Below, piece after piece: positions 24,435-31,874 of a stretch of DNA of 64,000 nucleotides (positions are counted from its first letter, which is position 1; every line of letters begins with the position of its first letter). The stretch is from Modestobacter sp. VKM Ac-2985 (GTDB lineage: Bacteria > Actinomycetota > Actinomycetes > Mycobacteriales > Geodermatophilaceae), in contig NZ_JAPVBI010000003.1 in assembly GCF_026967925.1 (NCBI RefSeq), positions 1,132,826 to 1,196,825 of the forward strand, read 5' to 3'. The notes under the pieces are model-generated. The model searched no databases. It saw only the letters and a list, made by a program, of their open reading frames with translations, and was not told the origin of the DNA. The translations under genes and the position numbers were made by a program.

Positions 24435-25706
24435 TCAGCCGGGCCGGACGGCGGTGAGCACCACCCCGCTGGCCGGTCGCGCCGGGATGCGGCGCAACGA
24501 GATCTCCAGGTCCTGCGGCGGCAGGGTGTACTCCAGCCGGGCCAGCCGGACGGCGAGCGCCGACAGCAGCGCGACGGTGATGTCCTCCCCCGGGCAGCGG
24601 TGCCCGGTGCGCGGGTCACCCGCCCCCTGCGGGACCAGCTCCCACGGGCCGATCCGACGGACGGCGGCTCCGGCGCCGTCCAGGAACCGCTCGGGCCGGA
24701 AGGCGTAGGGCTCCGGGAAGACCTCGGGATCGTGGTTCTGCCCGAACAGGTCCAGCAGCACCATCGCCCCGGCGGGCACCGTCTCCCCCTCCCACTCGAC
24801 CTCGCGCGGCGACCGGCCGCCGATGAACGGGGCGAACGGGTAGTACCGCCGGACCTCGTGGGCCACCGCGGTGGCGAACGCCGGCTCTCCCGTGCGCAGC
24901 CGCTCCCGCATGCCCGGCCAGTGGTGCAGCGCGTGCGCCGTGAAGCCGACGAACCAGCAGACCGCGACGGTCGGGCGGATGACGTTGAGCACCTCCACCG
25001 CGGCCACCCGCGGCTCCAGCAGCTCCCCGTCGGAGTCGCGGTGGCCGGCGACGACGTCGACCACCGAGCCCGCGGGCACGCTCCGCCGACCGCCGCGCAC
25101 CTCCTCGACGATGCCGGCCAGCCAGGCCTCGCGCCGCTGCCGCACCCGGCGGGCCCGCCAGTGCCGAGGAGCTCCGGTGGCGAAGCTGTCGACCATGGTG
25201 GTGAGGTCCCGGGCCAGGGCCGGCAGCTCCTCGTCGGTCACCGGCACCGCCGCCCAGTCGCAGACGCCGCGGGTGAGCACCTCGGCGGCGGCGTCCATCA
25301 GCACGACCTGCGGCTGCTCCGCCCAGCGCGGCACGGCCTCGTCCCACGCCGAGGTGACCCGGTCGACGAGGTCGCCGATCCCCTCGCCCATGAGCAGGTG
25401 CACGAACATCGCCTTGCGCACCCGGTGCGCCTGGCCGTCGAGGGTGTGCACGGCCCCGTGGCCGAACAGGGTGCTGACGACCGGTTCCGGCAGCGCGCCG
25501 CTGCGGCGCACGTTGCGCTCGTCGTAGACGAACTGGGCGCCACCGGCCCCCTCGACACCGAGGGTCGGGCGCATCATCAACCGGGTGCGCACGCTGTCCC
25601 GGCCGACGGCGCGGCGCAGATCGGGCAGCCAGGCGTAGCCCCTGGCCAACATCGGGATCGACTGGTCCCACCGGGGCATGCGCATCACGGCGTCTGCGAT
25701 GCCCAT
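24435..25706 (-). CDS. CYP152-family cytochrome P450 (fatty-acid peroxygenase/decarboxylase)
   Basis: 423 aa. Haem Cys371 in TGHRCPGED, preceded by the family-specific insert QGAGDPRTGHR. The Arg-Pro pair R244-P245 in NVIRPTVAV, which salt-bridges the fatty-acid carboxylate and replaces the usual acid-alcohol pair, is diagnostic of H2O2-dependent CYP152 enzymes. His87 in FGHGAVHTLDG sits where OleT has His85 and P450-BSbeta has Gln85. Substrates are expected to be long-chain fatty acids (alpha/beta-hydroxylation or decarboxylation to a 1-alkene). It lies 52 bp upstream of rsbQ on the same strand. Confidence 0.93.
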   Translation of the reverse strand: MGIADAVMRMPRWDQSIPMLARGYAWLPDLRRAVGRDSVRTRLMMRPTLGVEGAGGAQFVYDERNVRRSGALPEPVVSTLFGHGAVHTLDGQAHRVRKAMFVHLLMGEGIGDLVDRVTSAWDEAVPRWAEQPQVVLMDAAAEVLTRGVCDWAAVPVTDEELPALARDLTTMVDSFATGAPRHWRARRVRQRREAWLAGIVEEVRGGRRSVPAGSVVDVVAGHRDSDGELLEPRVAAVEVLNVIRPTVAVCWFVGFTAHALHHWPGMRERLRTGEPAFATAVAHEVRRYYPFAPFIGGRSPREVEWEGETVPAGAMVLLDLFGQNHDPEVFPEPYAFRPERFLDGAGAAVRRIGPWELVPQGAGDPRTGHRCPGEDITVALLSALAVRLARLEYTLPPQDLEISLRRIPARPASGVVLTAVRPG

Positions 25707-25799
25707 CCGGTGGACGGGGAAACCGACGGCCGGGTCACGCCCGGGTTCGCGGACCCTCCGGGCCGGCGCCCCGTTGCGCGCGGCCGCGGGTGGTGCTGA

Positions 25800-25901
25800 T
25801 CAGTGCCGGGTCGTGCCGCAGTCCGTGCAGCGCTTGCGGGCGCTGGCGTTCTTGCACCGGCAGTTCTCGCACGTCCAGACCGTGCGTTCGATCGTGCGCA
25901 T
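25800..25901 (-). CDS. 33-residue RanBP2-type zinc-finger microprotein
   Basis: Read base by base, the minus strand gives a 33-aa frame from ATG 25901 to TGA 25800. It contains VWTCENCRCKNASARKRC then TDCGTTRH. Spacing W9-x-C11-x2-C14-x3-N18-x6-C25-x2-C28 fits the RanBP2 zinc-finger pattern exactly, including the Trp and Asn that contact RNA or ubiquitin in eukaryotic examples. GAGAGGAA lies about 6 bases before the ATG. It could instead be a generic zinc ribbon. It lies 93 bp upstream of the P450 gene on the same strand. Confidence 0.8.
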   Translation of the reverse strand: MRTIERTVWTCENCRCKNASARKRCTDCGTTRH

Positions 25902-25941
25902 GTCCCGTTCCTCTCGACCGGCCGGTGTCCCCGGCCTCCCC

Positions 25942-25974
25942 CTGTGGTGGATCAGGGGTCTCCCGCCACCACAG
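25942..25974. terminator. Hairpin between membrane protein and microprotein genes
   Basis: CTGTGGTGG (25942-25950) pairs perfectly with CCACCACAG (25966-25974), with a 15-base loop. It lies downstream of the minus-strand membrane-protein gene and upstream of the microprotein gene, so it is a terminator or leader structure. Confidence 0.45.
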
Positions 25975-26061
25975 ATTCGACGCTAGGTCGCCCTGGTGAC
26001 GGGCAGATGTCCGGCGCGAGACGACTGGACGGCGCGCGACCGTGCCCCGGGACGGAGGTGC

Positions 26062-26703
26062 TCAGCCCCCGGAACCGCAGCCGCCGGCACCGCACGCGCA
26101 GCCACCGCAGCCGGCTGCCGGAGCCGGCGCGGGCCGGCGGGCGATCCGGGCCATGCCGACCGCGCCGGCGAGGTTGGCCAGGCCCAGGACCACGGCCGCG
26201 GCCGCGGCGACGACGCGCGCCGTGCCCAGCAGGGTGTCGACGCCGCCGAGCACGGCGACCGCCACCGCGGCGGCTGCGACCAGCCCCGCACCAGCCACGG
26301 CCAGCGGACGGCGGTCGGTGGCGGCCACGGCCAGGGCCGGCAGCGCGACGACCCCGGCGGCGACGAACAGCCAGCCGGTCGCCGTCGCCGACAGCAGGGC
26401 GAGGCCGATGGCCAGGGCCCCGAACCAGACGCCTCCCGCGCCGACCAGGGCAGCCGTGCGCTGGACGGTGCCGGTGCGGGCCCCGCGCAGCAGCGCCACC
26501 CCCCGGACGACGCCGAACAGGCCGATCGCGCCGAGCAGCACCCGCGGACCGGTCCCCGGCCAGGTCAGCGCCAGGACCCCGAGGGCGAGCAGGGCGACAC
26601 CCAGCACCGCCATCCGCGGCCAGGTGGACCGGGCCTGCTCCGGGGTGGGCGGGGTGATCGGGGAGCTCCCGGCCTGCCGGCCGGCGGTCACGGCGTTCGT
26701 CAC
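26062..26703 (-). CDS. Polytopic membrane protein with Cys/Gly-rich C-terminus
   Basis: 213 aa with about six membrane helices (AVLGVALLALGVLALTWPG, LLGAIGLFGVVRGVALL, and a series of Ala/Val/Leu helices after it). The tail CGGCACGAGGCGSGG has Cys pairs, reminiscent of metal-binding or selenoprotein-like tails but probably simple low complexity. GTG 26703 has GAGGGAG upstream. No family recognised. It is divergent from the DUF1206 gene with a 160-bp shared promoter region. Confidence 0.72.
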   Translation of the reverse strand: MTNAVTAGRQAGSSPITPPTPEQARSTWPRMAVLGVALLALGVLALTWPGTGPRVLLGAIGLFGVVRGVALLRGARTGTVQRTAALVGAGGVWFGALAIGLALLSATATGWLFVAAGVVALPALAVAATDRRPLAVAGAGLVAAAAVAVAVLGGVDTLLGTARVVAAAAAVVLGLANLAGAVGMARIARRPAPAPAAGCGGCACGAGGCGSGG

Positions 26704-26863
26704 CCCGCCAGTCTCCCTCACCGACCGGGATCCGTCCCGCACGGACCGGCACCGGCACCTGGCCCGCGCGCGCTCCCCCGGCGGTGGACCTCCTGCTGTG
26801 CCACGCTGGTCGCCGCTTGCGACAGGCGTTCGCCGAGCACACGGCGACACAGGAGGAACGGTC

Positions 26864-27700
26864 ATGGGCACCTCGGGAACCGCGGCGAGAGCCGACCAGG
26901 CAGGCAACAGCGACGCCCTGGAGCACCTGGCGCGGGTCGGGCTGATCGCCTACGGCGTCGTCCACCTGCTGCTGGCCTGGCTGTCGCTGCAGCTGGCCTG
27001 GGGTGGCGGCGGCGGCTCGGCCGACCAGTCGGGCGCGATGGCCACCCTGGCCGCGCAGCCGTTCGGGAAGCCCCTGCTGTGGGTGCTGGCGCTGGGCCTG
27101 CTCGCGCTGGCCGTCTGGCAGTTGGCCGAGGTGCTGCGCCACCGGGGCGGCCTGCAGGCCTCGGGCGATGCGCGGAAGGACGCGCTCGCCACCATCGCCA
27201 AGGCGATCGCCAAGACCGTCATCTACCTCGTCCTGGCCTACACCGCGATCCGGTTCGCCACCGGGGGTGGGCAGTCCAGCTCGGGGCAGGAGGAGCAGAC
27301 GGTCGCCGGCGTCCTCGGCTGGCCCGGTGGCCGCTACCTGGTCGGGGCCGCGGCGCTCGCGCTGCTCGGGGTGGGCGCCTACCTGGTGCACAAGGGCGTC
27401 ACCAAGAAGTTCCTCAAGGAGATCGACACCGCGGACGCCTCGGCGACCCAGCGCCGGCTGATCCAGCGGCTGGGCCAGGTGGGCTACCCGGCGAAGGGGG
27501 TCGCCCTGGCGGTCGTCGGTGGCCTCCTGGGCTGGGCGGCGATCACCTTCGACTCCGACAAGGCCGGCGGCCTCGACGATGCGATGCAGACCATCCTGTC
27601 GGCGCCGTTCGGTCAGGCCCTGCTGACCCTGGTCGCCCTCGGCATCGCCGCGTTCGGCGTCTTCTGCCTCTTCCGCGCCCGGTTCCCCGAGCGCACCTGA
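26864..27700 (+). CDS. DUF1206 membrane protein, copy 1
   Basis: 278 aa with three repeats of a two-helix unit. Each begins with an LxRxGxxAYG/KG pattern: EHLARVGLIAYGVVHLLLAW, AIAKTVIYLVLAYTAIRF and RLGQVGYPAKGVALAVVGG. This is the DUF1206 architecture, of unknown function. ATG has a strong AGGAGGAA. It is followed 58 bp later by a paralogue. Confidence 0.9.
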   Translation: MGTSGTAARADQAGNSDALEHLARVGLIAYGVVHLLLAWLSLQLAWGGGGGSADQSGAMATLAAQPFGKPLLWVLALGLLALAVWQLAEVLRHRGGLQASGDARKDALATIAKAIAKTVIYLVLAYTAIRFATGGGQSSSGQEEQTVAGVLGWPGGRYLVGAAALALLGVGAYLVHKGVTKKFLKEIDTADASATQRRLIQRLGQVGYPAKGVALAVVGGLLGWAAITFDSDKAGGLDDAMQTILSAPFGQALLTLVALGIAAFGVFCLFRARFPERT

Positions 27701-27758
27701 CCGGTCGGGCCCGGACCCTGACCGGCGGGGCCCCGGCCGGTCGGGCACCATCCCCGAG

Positions 27759-28622
27759 GTGAACGCCGTTCCGCAGCGGGTGCACGACGCCGTCGCCCGC
27801 GCCCGGGAGGTCACCGACCACCCCGTCCTCGAGCACCTGGCGCGGGTCGGGCTGGTCGCCTACGGCGTGCTGCACCTGCTCATCGGCTGGCTGGCCTTCC
27901 GGATCGCCTGGTTCGTGGAGCCCGGCACCGAGGACGCCGACCAGACCGGGGCGCTGCAGGCGGTCTCCGAGTCCCCCGGCGGCCGGGTGCTGCTGTGGGG
28001 CATCGGGTTGGGCCTGTTCGCCCTGGCGCTCTGGCAGGCCGGCGAGGTGCTGCGGTGGTGGTCCGGGCTGCTTCGTCCGGACCACCGGTTGCGCACCGGC
28101 ATCGTCTGCACCAAGTGCGCGGCGAAGACCGTCGTCTACGCGGCGCTCGGGGTCACGGCCCTCTTCTTCGCCGTCGGCGCCGGCTACCAGGCCGACGAGC
28201 GGTTCCAGGAGATGACCGACGGCGCGATGGAGATCCCCGGCGGGTCGGCCCTGGTGGTGGCCGTGGGGCTCGGCGTGGCCGCCGTGGGGCTCTACCAACT
28301 GGTGCGCGGGGTGACCGGGAAGTTCATGCGGGACATCGACGGCGACGACATCCCGGCGCACTGGGAGCGCCGGCTCGAGCGGCTCGGCTCGGTCGGTTAC
28401 GTGGCCAAGGGGATCGCCTTCACCGTCTCCGGTGGCCTGCTGGTGTACGCGGCAGTGACCCGGGACGTGTCGACGGCGACCGGTCTGGACGGCGCGATGA
28501 ACGCGATCGGCGGCGTCCCGACCGGGCGGTGGCTGCTCACCGCGGTCGCCGTCGGCTTCATGGCGTTCGGGGTGTACGCGCTCGTCCGGGCCCGCTACCC
28601 CGACCGCGACCCGGCCACCTGA
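27759..28622 (+). CDS. DUF1206 membrane protein, copy 2
   Basis: 287 aa paralogue of the preceding protein: EHLARVGLVAYGVLHLLIGW, KCAAKTVVYAALGVTALFF and RLGSVGYVAKGIAFTVSGG. It starts at GTG 27759. The shared 7-residue string EHLARVG and the equal spacing of units show tandem duplication. CTK-CAAK adds two Cys residues absent from copy 1. Confidence 0.9.
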   Translation: MNAVPQRVHDAVARAREVTDHPVLEHLARVGLVAYGVLHLLIGWLAFRIAWFVEPGTEDADQTGALQAVSESPGGRVLLWGIGLGLFALALWQAGEVLRWWSGLLRPDHRLRTGIVCTKCAAKTVVYAALGVTALFFAVGAGYQADERFQEMTDGAMEIPGGSALVVAVGLGVAAVGLYQLVRGVTGKFMRDIDGDDIPAHWERRLERLGSVGYVAKGIAFTVSGGLLVYAAVTRDVSTATGLDGAMNAIGGVPTGRWLLTAVAVGFMAFGVYALVRARYPDRDPAT

Positions 28623-28644
28623 CCACCTGACCACCTGACCACCT
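28621..28644. repeat. 8-bp tandem repeat GACCACCT x3
   Basis: GACCACCT is repeated three times head to tail at 28621-28644 and begins in the stop codon of the DUF1206 gene. A fourth partial unit runs into the palindrome at 28643. Confidence 0.85.
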
Positions 28645-28674
28645 GACCACCACAATGGCCATTCTGGTGGTCAG
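28643..28674. repeat. Intergenic palindrome with ATGGCCAT core, copy 3
   Basis: 16-base arms with a single C-C mismatch, centred on AATGGCCATT. The left arm begins CTGACCACCACA and the right arm ends TGGTGGTCAG. It overlaps the GNAT stop codon. It lies between convergent genes and probably works as a terminator there. Confidence 0.75.
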
Positions 28675-29066
28675 CGGAGCTGGACCAGGCCGGCGCCGGT
28701 CGGGGTGAAGCCGCACTCGTCCAGGTAGAAGCCGCGCAGGTCATCGTCGAAGTCGACGTGCAGCCACTCGCAGCCCGCCGCCTGCGCCCCGGCCACCGCC
28801 GTCTCGACCAGCGCCCGGCCGATCCCGGTCCGGCGCCGGTCGGCCCGCACCAACGTGTCGAGCAGGAAGGCGTGCACCCCGCCGTCCCAGGCGACGTTGA
28901 CGAAGCCGACCAGCGCACCGTCCTGCACGGCGGTGACCCAGCCGAGGCTGTGCCGCTCCAGCTGGGCGCCCCAGGCGTCGGCGAGCACCGGGTGCCCGAA
29001 GCCCTCGGCGTGCAGCGCGTTGACGTCGGCGTCGGCGAACGGACCGCGCCACGTGTACTCGGTCAT
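28671..29066 (-). CDS. GNAT family N-acetyltransferase
   Basis: 131 aa. The acetyl-CoA-binding segment VRADRRRTGIGRALVETAVAGAQAAG contains the R/Q-x-x-G-x-G/A motif, and VGFVNVAWDGGVHAFLLDTLV forms the central strands. Acceptor unknown. It lies 22 bp upstream of nothing on its own strand except the STAS gene behind it (start 29435), which may be cotranscribed. Confidence 0.9.
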   Translation of the reverse strand: MTEYTWRGPFADADVNALHAEGFGHPVLADAWGAQLERHSLGWVTAVQDGALVGFVNVAWDGGVHAFLLDTLVRADRRRTGIGRALVETAVAGAQAAGCEWLHVDFDDDLRGFYLDECGFTPTGAGLVQLR

Positions 29067-29087
29067 CGGCGCGGTGTCCGGCGTCGG

Positions 29088-29435
29088 TCAGTCGACGACG
29101 GTGAAGACGTCCCACAGGCCGGTGATCTGCAACGGCCGGACGACGGCGCGCGTCGTGCCGCACCGCACCCGCAGCTCGCGGCCGGCGGCCACTGCTGCCC
29201 GGTGGGCGGTCGCCAGGGCGGAGAGCCCGGCGGAGTCGAGGAAGGTGACCCCGCGCAGGTCGACCTCCACGGTCGTGGTGTCCGGGCGCTGGACGACCTC
29301 GAGCAGGCAACCGCGCAGCCCCGGGGCGGTGGCGGAGTCGACCTCGCCGCTCACGGAGACGGTGCAACCGGCCGACGAGGTGGCGGCGTGCACGTCGATG
29401 CGGGTGGGGTCGATGTCGACGTTGAGTGCGGTCAT
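29088..29435 (-). CDS. STAS-domain anti-anti-sigma factor
   Basis: 115 aa. STAS fold with the phosphorylated-serine motif VTFLDSAGLSALATA, the RsbV/SpoIIAA signature. Such proteins are phosphorylated by an RsbW-type kinase and dephosphorylated by SpoIIE-type phosphatases; the PAS-GAF phosphatase at 21306 is a plausible partner 5.5 kb away (inference). ATG 29435 has GGAGG upstream. No anti-sigma kinase or sigma factor gene is in the window. Confidence 0.92.
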   Translation of the reverse strand: MTALNVDIDPTRIDVHAATSSAGCTVSVSGEVDSATAPGLRGCLLEVVQRPDTTTVEVDLRGVTFLDSAGLSALATAHRAAVAAGRELRVRCGTTRAVVRPLQITGLWDVFTVVD

Positions 29436-29571
29436 GCGGACCTCCGGCGTAGCTCGCGTGACCGGTGGCGTCGCCGACCGGCCTCGTGCGCCGAGCAGCG
29501 TGCACTCGGTCGCGGCTGGTGGTTGAACCGCAACGCTGACGCTAGGGAAGAGGTCGGTTGGGCACAAGGGG

Positions 29572-29604
29572 CCCTCGGCGTGGCGGCGCCCGCCACGCCG
29601 AGGG
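29572..29604 (-). terminator. Terminator of the MetE-like gene
   Basis: Perfect 15-bp stem CCCTCGGCGTGGCGG / CCGCCACGCCGAGGG with a 3-base loop, 24 bp past the stop of the minus-strand gene. Confidence 0.85.
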
Positions 29605-29627
29605 AGCGATCCCACGGGGTCGGCGTG

Positions 29628-30749
29628 TCAGCCCCAGACCTCCTGCGCGGTCTCCACCACCAGGGCCAGTTTGGCGATCTGCTCGTCGCGGGTCAGGGCG
29701 TTGCCCTCCACGGTCGAGGAGAAGCCGCACTGCGGCGAGAGCGCCAGCTGCTCCAGCGGCACGTGCTGGGCAGCCTCCTCGATCCGGCGCTTGAGGTGGT
29801 CCTTCTCCTCCAGTTCCGGCCGCTTGCTGGTGACCAGCCCGAGGACGACGCGCTTGCCCGGCGGCACGAATCGCAGCGGCTCGAAGCCACCGGAGCGTGC
29901 GTCGTCGTACTCCAGGAAGAAGCCGTCGACCTCCAGCCCCCCGAACAGCGCCTCGGCGACGAAGTCGTACCCGCCCTCGGCGACCCAGGAGGACCGGAAG
30001 TTGCCCCGGCACATGTGCGTGGTGACCGTGAGCCCCTCGGGCCGGCCGGCGAGGGCGGCGTTGATCTGCCGGATGTACCGCTCGTGCTGGTGCTCGGCGT
30101 CGCGCCCCTGCCCGGCGAGCTCCGCGCGCTGCGCCGGGTCGTTGAGGTAGGCGAGGCTGGTGTCGTCGAGCTGGAGGTAGGTGCACCCCTGGGCGGCGAC
30201 CGCCTGCACCTGCTGGCGATACGCGGCCGACAGGGCGTCCCAGAAGGTGTCCTCGTCCGGGTAGACGGCCGGGTCGATCGCCGCGGCACCGCCCCGGTAG
30301 TGGACCATCGAGGGCGAGGGGATGGTCAGCTTCGCCGTCTGCCCGGGCTGCACCTGTGACTGCAGGAAGGCCAGGTCGGGGCCGAAGACCGGTTCGTCGA
30401 TGGACAGTGGCCCCTCGACCCGCAGGCCCGCCGGGGTGAAGTCGATCGTCCCGTCGGCGTTCTTGAAGTGGACCTCGATGTTCTCGGCCACCTTGGTGAT
30501 GCCGTTGATCGCGTAGATGAAGTCCATGTGCCAGGACGCGCGCCGGAACTCCCCGTCCGTGGCCGTCGACAGGCCCACGTCGGCCTGCATCCGGACGACG
30601 TCGGCGATCGCCTCGTCCTCGACCCCGCGCAGCTCGGCGGCGTCGATGTCCCCGGCGGCGAACCGCGCCCGGGCGTCGAGCAGCGCCGGGGGGCGCAGCA
30701 GGCTGCCGACGTGGTCGGCGCGGAACGGTGGACCGGAACGGTCGGACAT
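29628..30749 (-). CDS. MetE C-terminal-like methyltransferase (YxjG/YxjH type)
   Basis: 373 aa, the size of stand-alone MetE catalytic-domain homologues. It starts RADHVGSLLRPPAL, and the zinc-site motifs are VTTHMCRGN (His, Cys), FLEYD (acidic) and LSPQCGFSS (Cys). The family transfers methyl groups to thiols, or alkyl groups in the related epoxyalkane:CoM transferases. Without the N-terminal MetE half it may use another methyl donor; in Bacillus, YxjG/H are under methionine control. ATG 30749. I saw no SAM riboswitch upstream. Confidence 0.88.
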   Translation of the reverse strand: MSDRSGPPFRADHVGSLLRPPALLDARARFAAGDIDAAELRGVEDEAIADVVRMQADVGLSTATDGEFRRASWHMDFIYAINGITKVAENIEVHFKNADGTIDFTPAGLRVEGPLSIDEPVFGPDLAFLQSQVQPGQTAKLTIPSPSMVHYRGGAAAIDPAVYPDEDTFWDALSAAYRQQVQAVAAQGCTYLQLDDTSLAYLNDPAQRAELAGQGRDAEHQHERYIRQINAALAGRPEGLTVTTHMCRGNFRSSWVAEGGYDFVAEALFGGLEVDGFFLEYDDARSGGFEPLRFVPPGKRVVLGLVTSKRPELEEKDHLKRRIEEAAQHVPLEQLALSPQCGFSSTVEGNALTRDEQIAKLALVVETAQEVWG

Positions 30750-30871
30750 CTGCCCAGCATGCTCGACCGGCCGCGGGTCGGCCTGTCCGGACGGCGCGGA
30801 TCCGCACGGGGTGGCCGAGGCCACGCCGGTGCGCAGCCGGGTGCCCAGCCGGCAGGCGGATACTGGACGGC

Positions 30872-31210
30872 ATGTCGAAGCGGACCGTCGTCGCCGGGGT
30901 CGCCTGGGTCGTCCTCACCGTGCTGGCCTTCGGCACGGACGTGATCCTGGGCTCGGTCGTGCTGATCTTCGGCGCTGCCGCGGTCGTGGTCGTCCAGCTG
31001 TCCAGCACCTGGTCCGAGCACCCGGACTTCGAGGCCCGCGAGGTGGTCCGCGCCCGGCGGCGCAAGGCCAAGTGGGAGAAGAACGCCCCCCGCCGGGAGA
31101 AGGACGCCGCCCGTTACGCCGCCCACCAGGCGCGGCAGGCCGCCAAGGCGCGCGCCGCCCAGGACCGGGCGACCGGGGCCTCGACGGCGGACGACCGCGG
31201 GACGTCCTGA
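30872..31210 (+). CDS. Small membrane protein with basic coiled tail
   Basis: 112 aa. Two membrane segments (VVAGVAWVVLTVLAFGTDVI, VVLIFGAAAVVVVQL) followed by a highly basic alpha-helical tail rich in Arg/Lys/Ala (REVVRARRRKAKWEKNAPRR). No family recognised. ATG at 30872; divergent from the MetE-like gene. Confidence 0.7.
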   Translation: MSKRTVVAGVAWVVLTVLAFGTDVILGSVVLIFGAAAVVVVQLSSTWSEHPDFEAREVVRARRRKAKWEKNAPRREKDAARYAAHQARQAAKARAAQDRATGASTADDRGTS

Positions 31211-31245
31211 GCCGAAAAGGGGTGGACGGCCCCGGACGCCGTCCC

Positions 31246-31300
31246 TACCGTCCTCGTCATGGGCGACACCTTCGTGCGGCTGCGGCTGCACACCTCCTGA
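31246..31300 (+). promoter_or_regulatory. Leaderless 13-codon upstream ORF
   Basis: TACCGT (31246-31251) fits a TANNNT -10 box and sits 7 bases before ATG 31259, the geometry of a leaderless transcript. The frame reads MGDTFVRLRLHTS and stops at 31300. A CCGGTC/GACCGG hairpin and other GC stems fill the 132 bp up to the next gene at 31433, which is therefore a candidate for leader-peptide control (inference). Confidence 0.35.
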
Positions 31301-31432
31301 GCTGATCCGCGGGCGCTGCTGCGCAGCCCCGCCGTCCGCCGGTCCGACGACCGGCCGAGACCGCTCCTCCCTCGTTCCCGGCGTGCCCGCGCCGATGTCG
31401 CGGGCTGCCCGCTGCCCCTCCTGGAGGCCCCC

Positions 31433-31813
31433 ATGTCACGACCCACCCCTGCCCTCGACGGCCCGGCCGGCACGGCCCGCGGCCGGCTCCCCGACGACGC
31501 CCACGACGGCTTCGACCGGCTGACGCACGCGGTCCTCACCGGCCCCGGCAGCGGCCGACAGGCCGCGCTCGGCGCGGTGCTGCGCGGGCTGCTGCCCGGC
31601 ACCGCCGGGGTGCGCTGGTTGCACGCCGAGGGCCTGTCCCCGACCTCGCGTGCCGCGGACCTCACGGCTGCGCACTGGCTCTCCCTGCACGCGGCGTGGC
31701 TGGCCCACGATCGGGCGCCGCGCACCGGGAGCCGGGCGACCGGGCACGGCCCGCGCCCGGACAGTCGGCACGGGCACGCACCCGGCGCGCAGGCCATCCC
31801 GCGCTACTACTGA
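31433..31813 (+). CDS. Hypothetical small protein
   Basis: 126 aa. ATG has CCTGGAGG 6 bases upstream. The middle (DGFDRLTHAVLTGPGSGRQAALGAVLRGLLPG) is amphipathic helical. The C-terminal third is His/Arg-rich and ends IPRYY. No signal peptide, membrane helix or known domain. Start-site quality and codon pattern suggest it is real; function unknown. Confidence 0.6.
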   Translation: MSRPTPALDGPAGTARGRLPDDAHDGFDRLTHAVLTGPGSGRQAALGAVLRGLLPGTAGVRWLHAEGLSPTSRAADLTAAHWLSLHAAWLAHDRAPRTGSRATGHGPRPDSRHGHAPGAQAIPRYY

Positions 31814-31818
31814 GGAAG

Positions 31819-31872
31819 GGCCCTCCTGCCCGCTCCGCTCGCACGCTCGCGACGGGGCCGGCAGGGAGGGCC
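31819..31872. terminator. Hairpin between convergent genes
   Basis: GGCCCTCC-TGCC (31819-31830) pairs with GGCAGGGAGGGCC (31860-31872) with one bulge. Confidence 0.55.
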
Positions 31873-31874
31873 GC

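Noticed and set aside
30750-30871. SAM riboswitch upstream of the MetE-like gene
   Set aside because: 122 bp without recognisable paired helices or conserved core of SAM-I/II/IV types.
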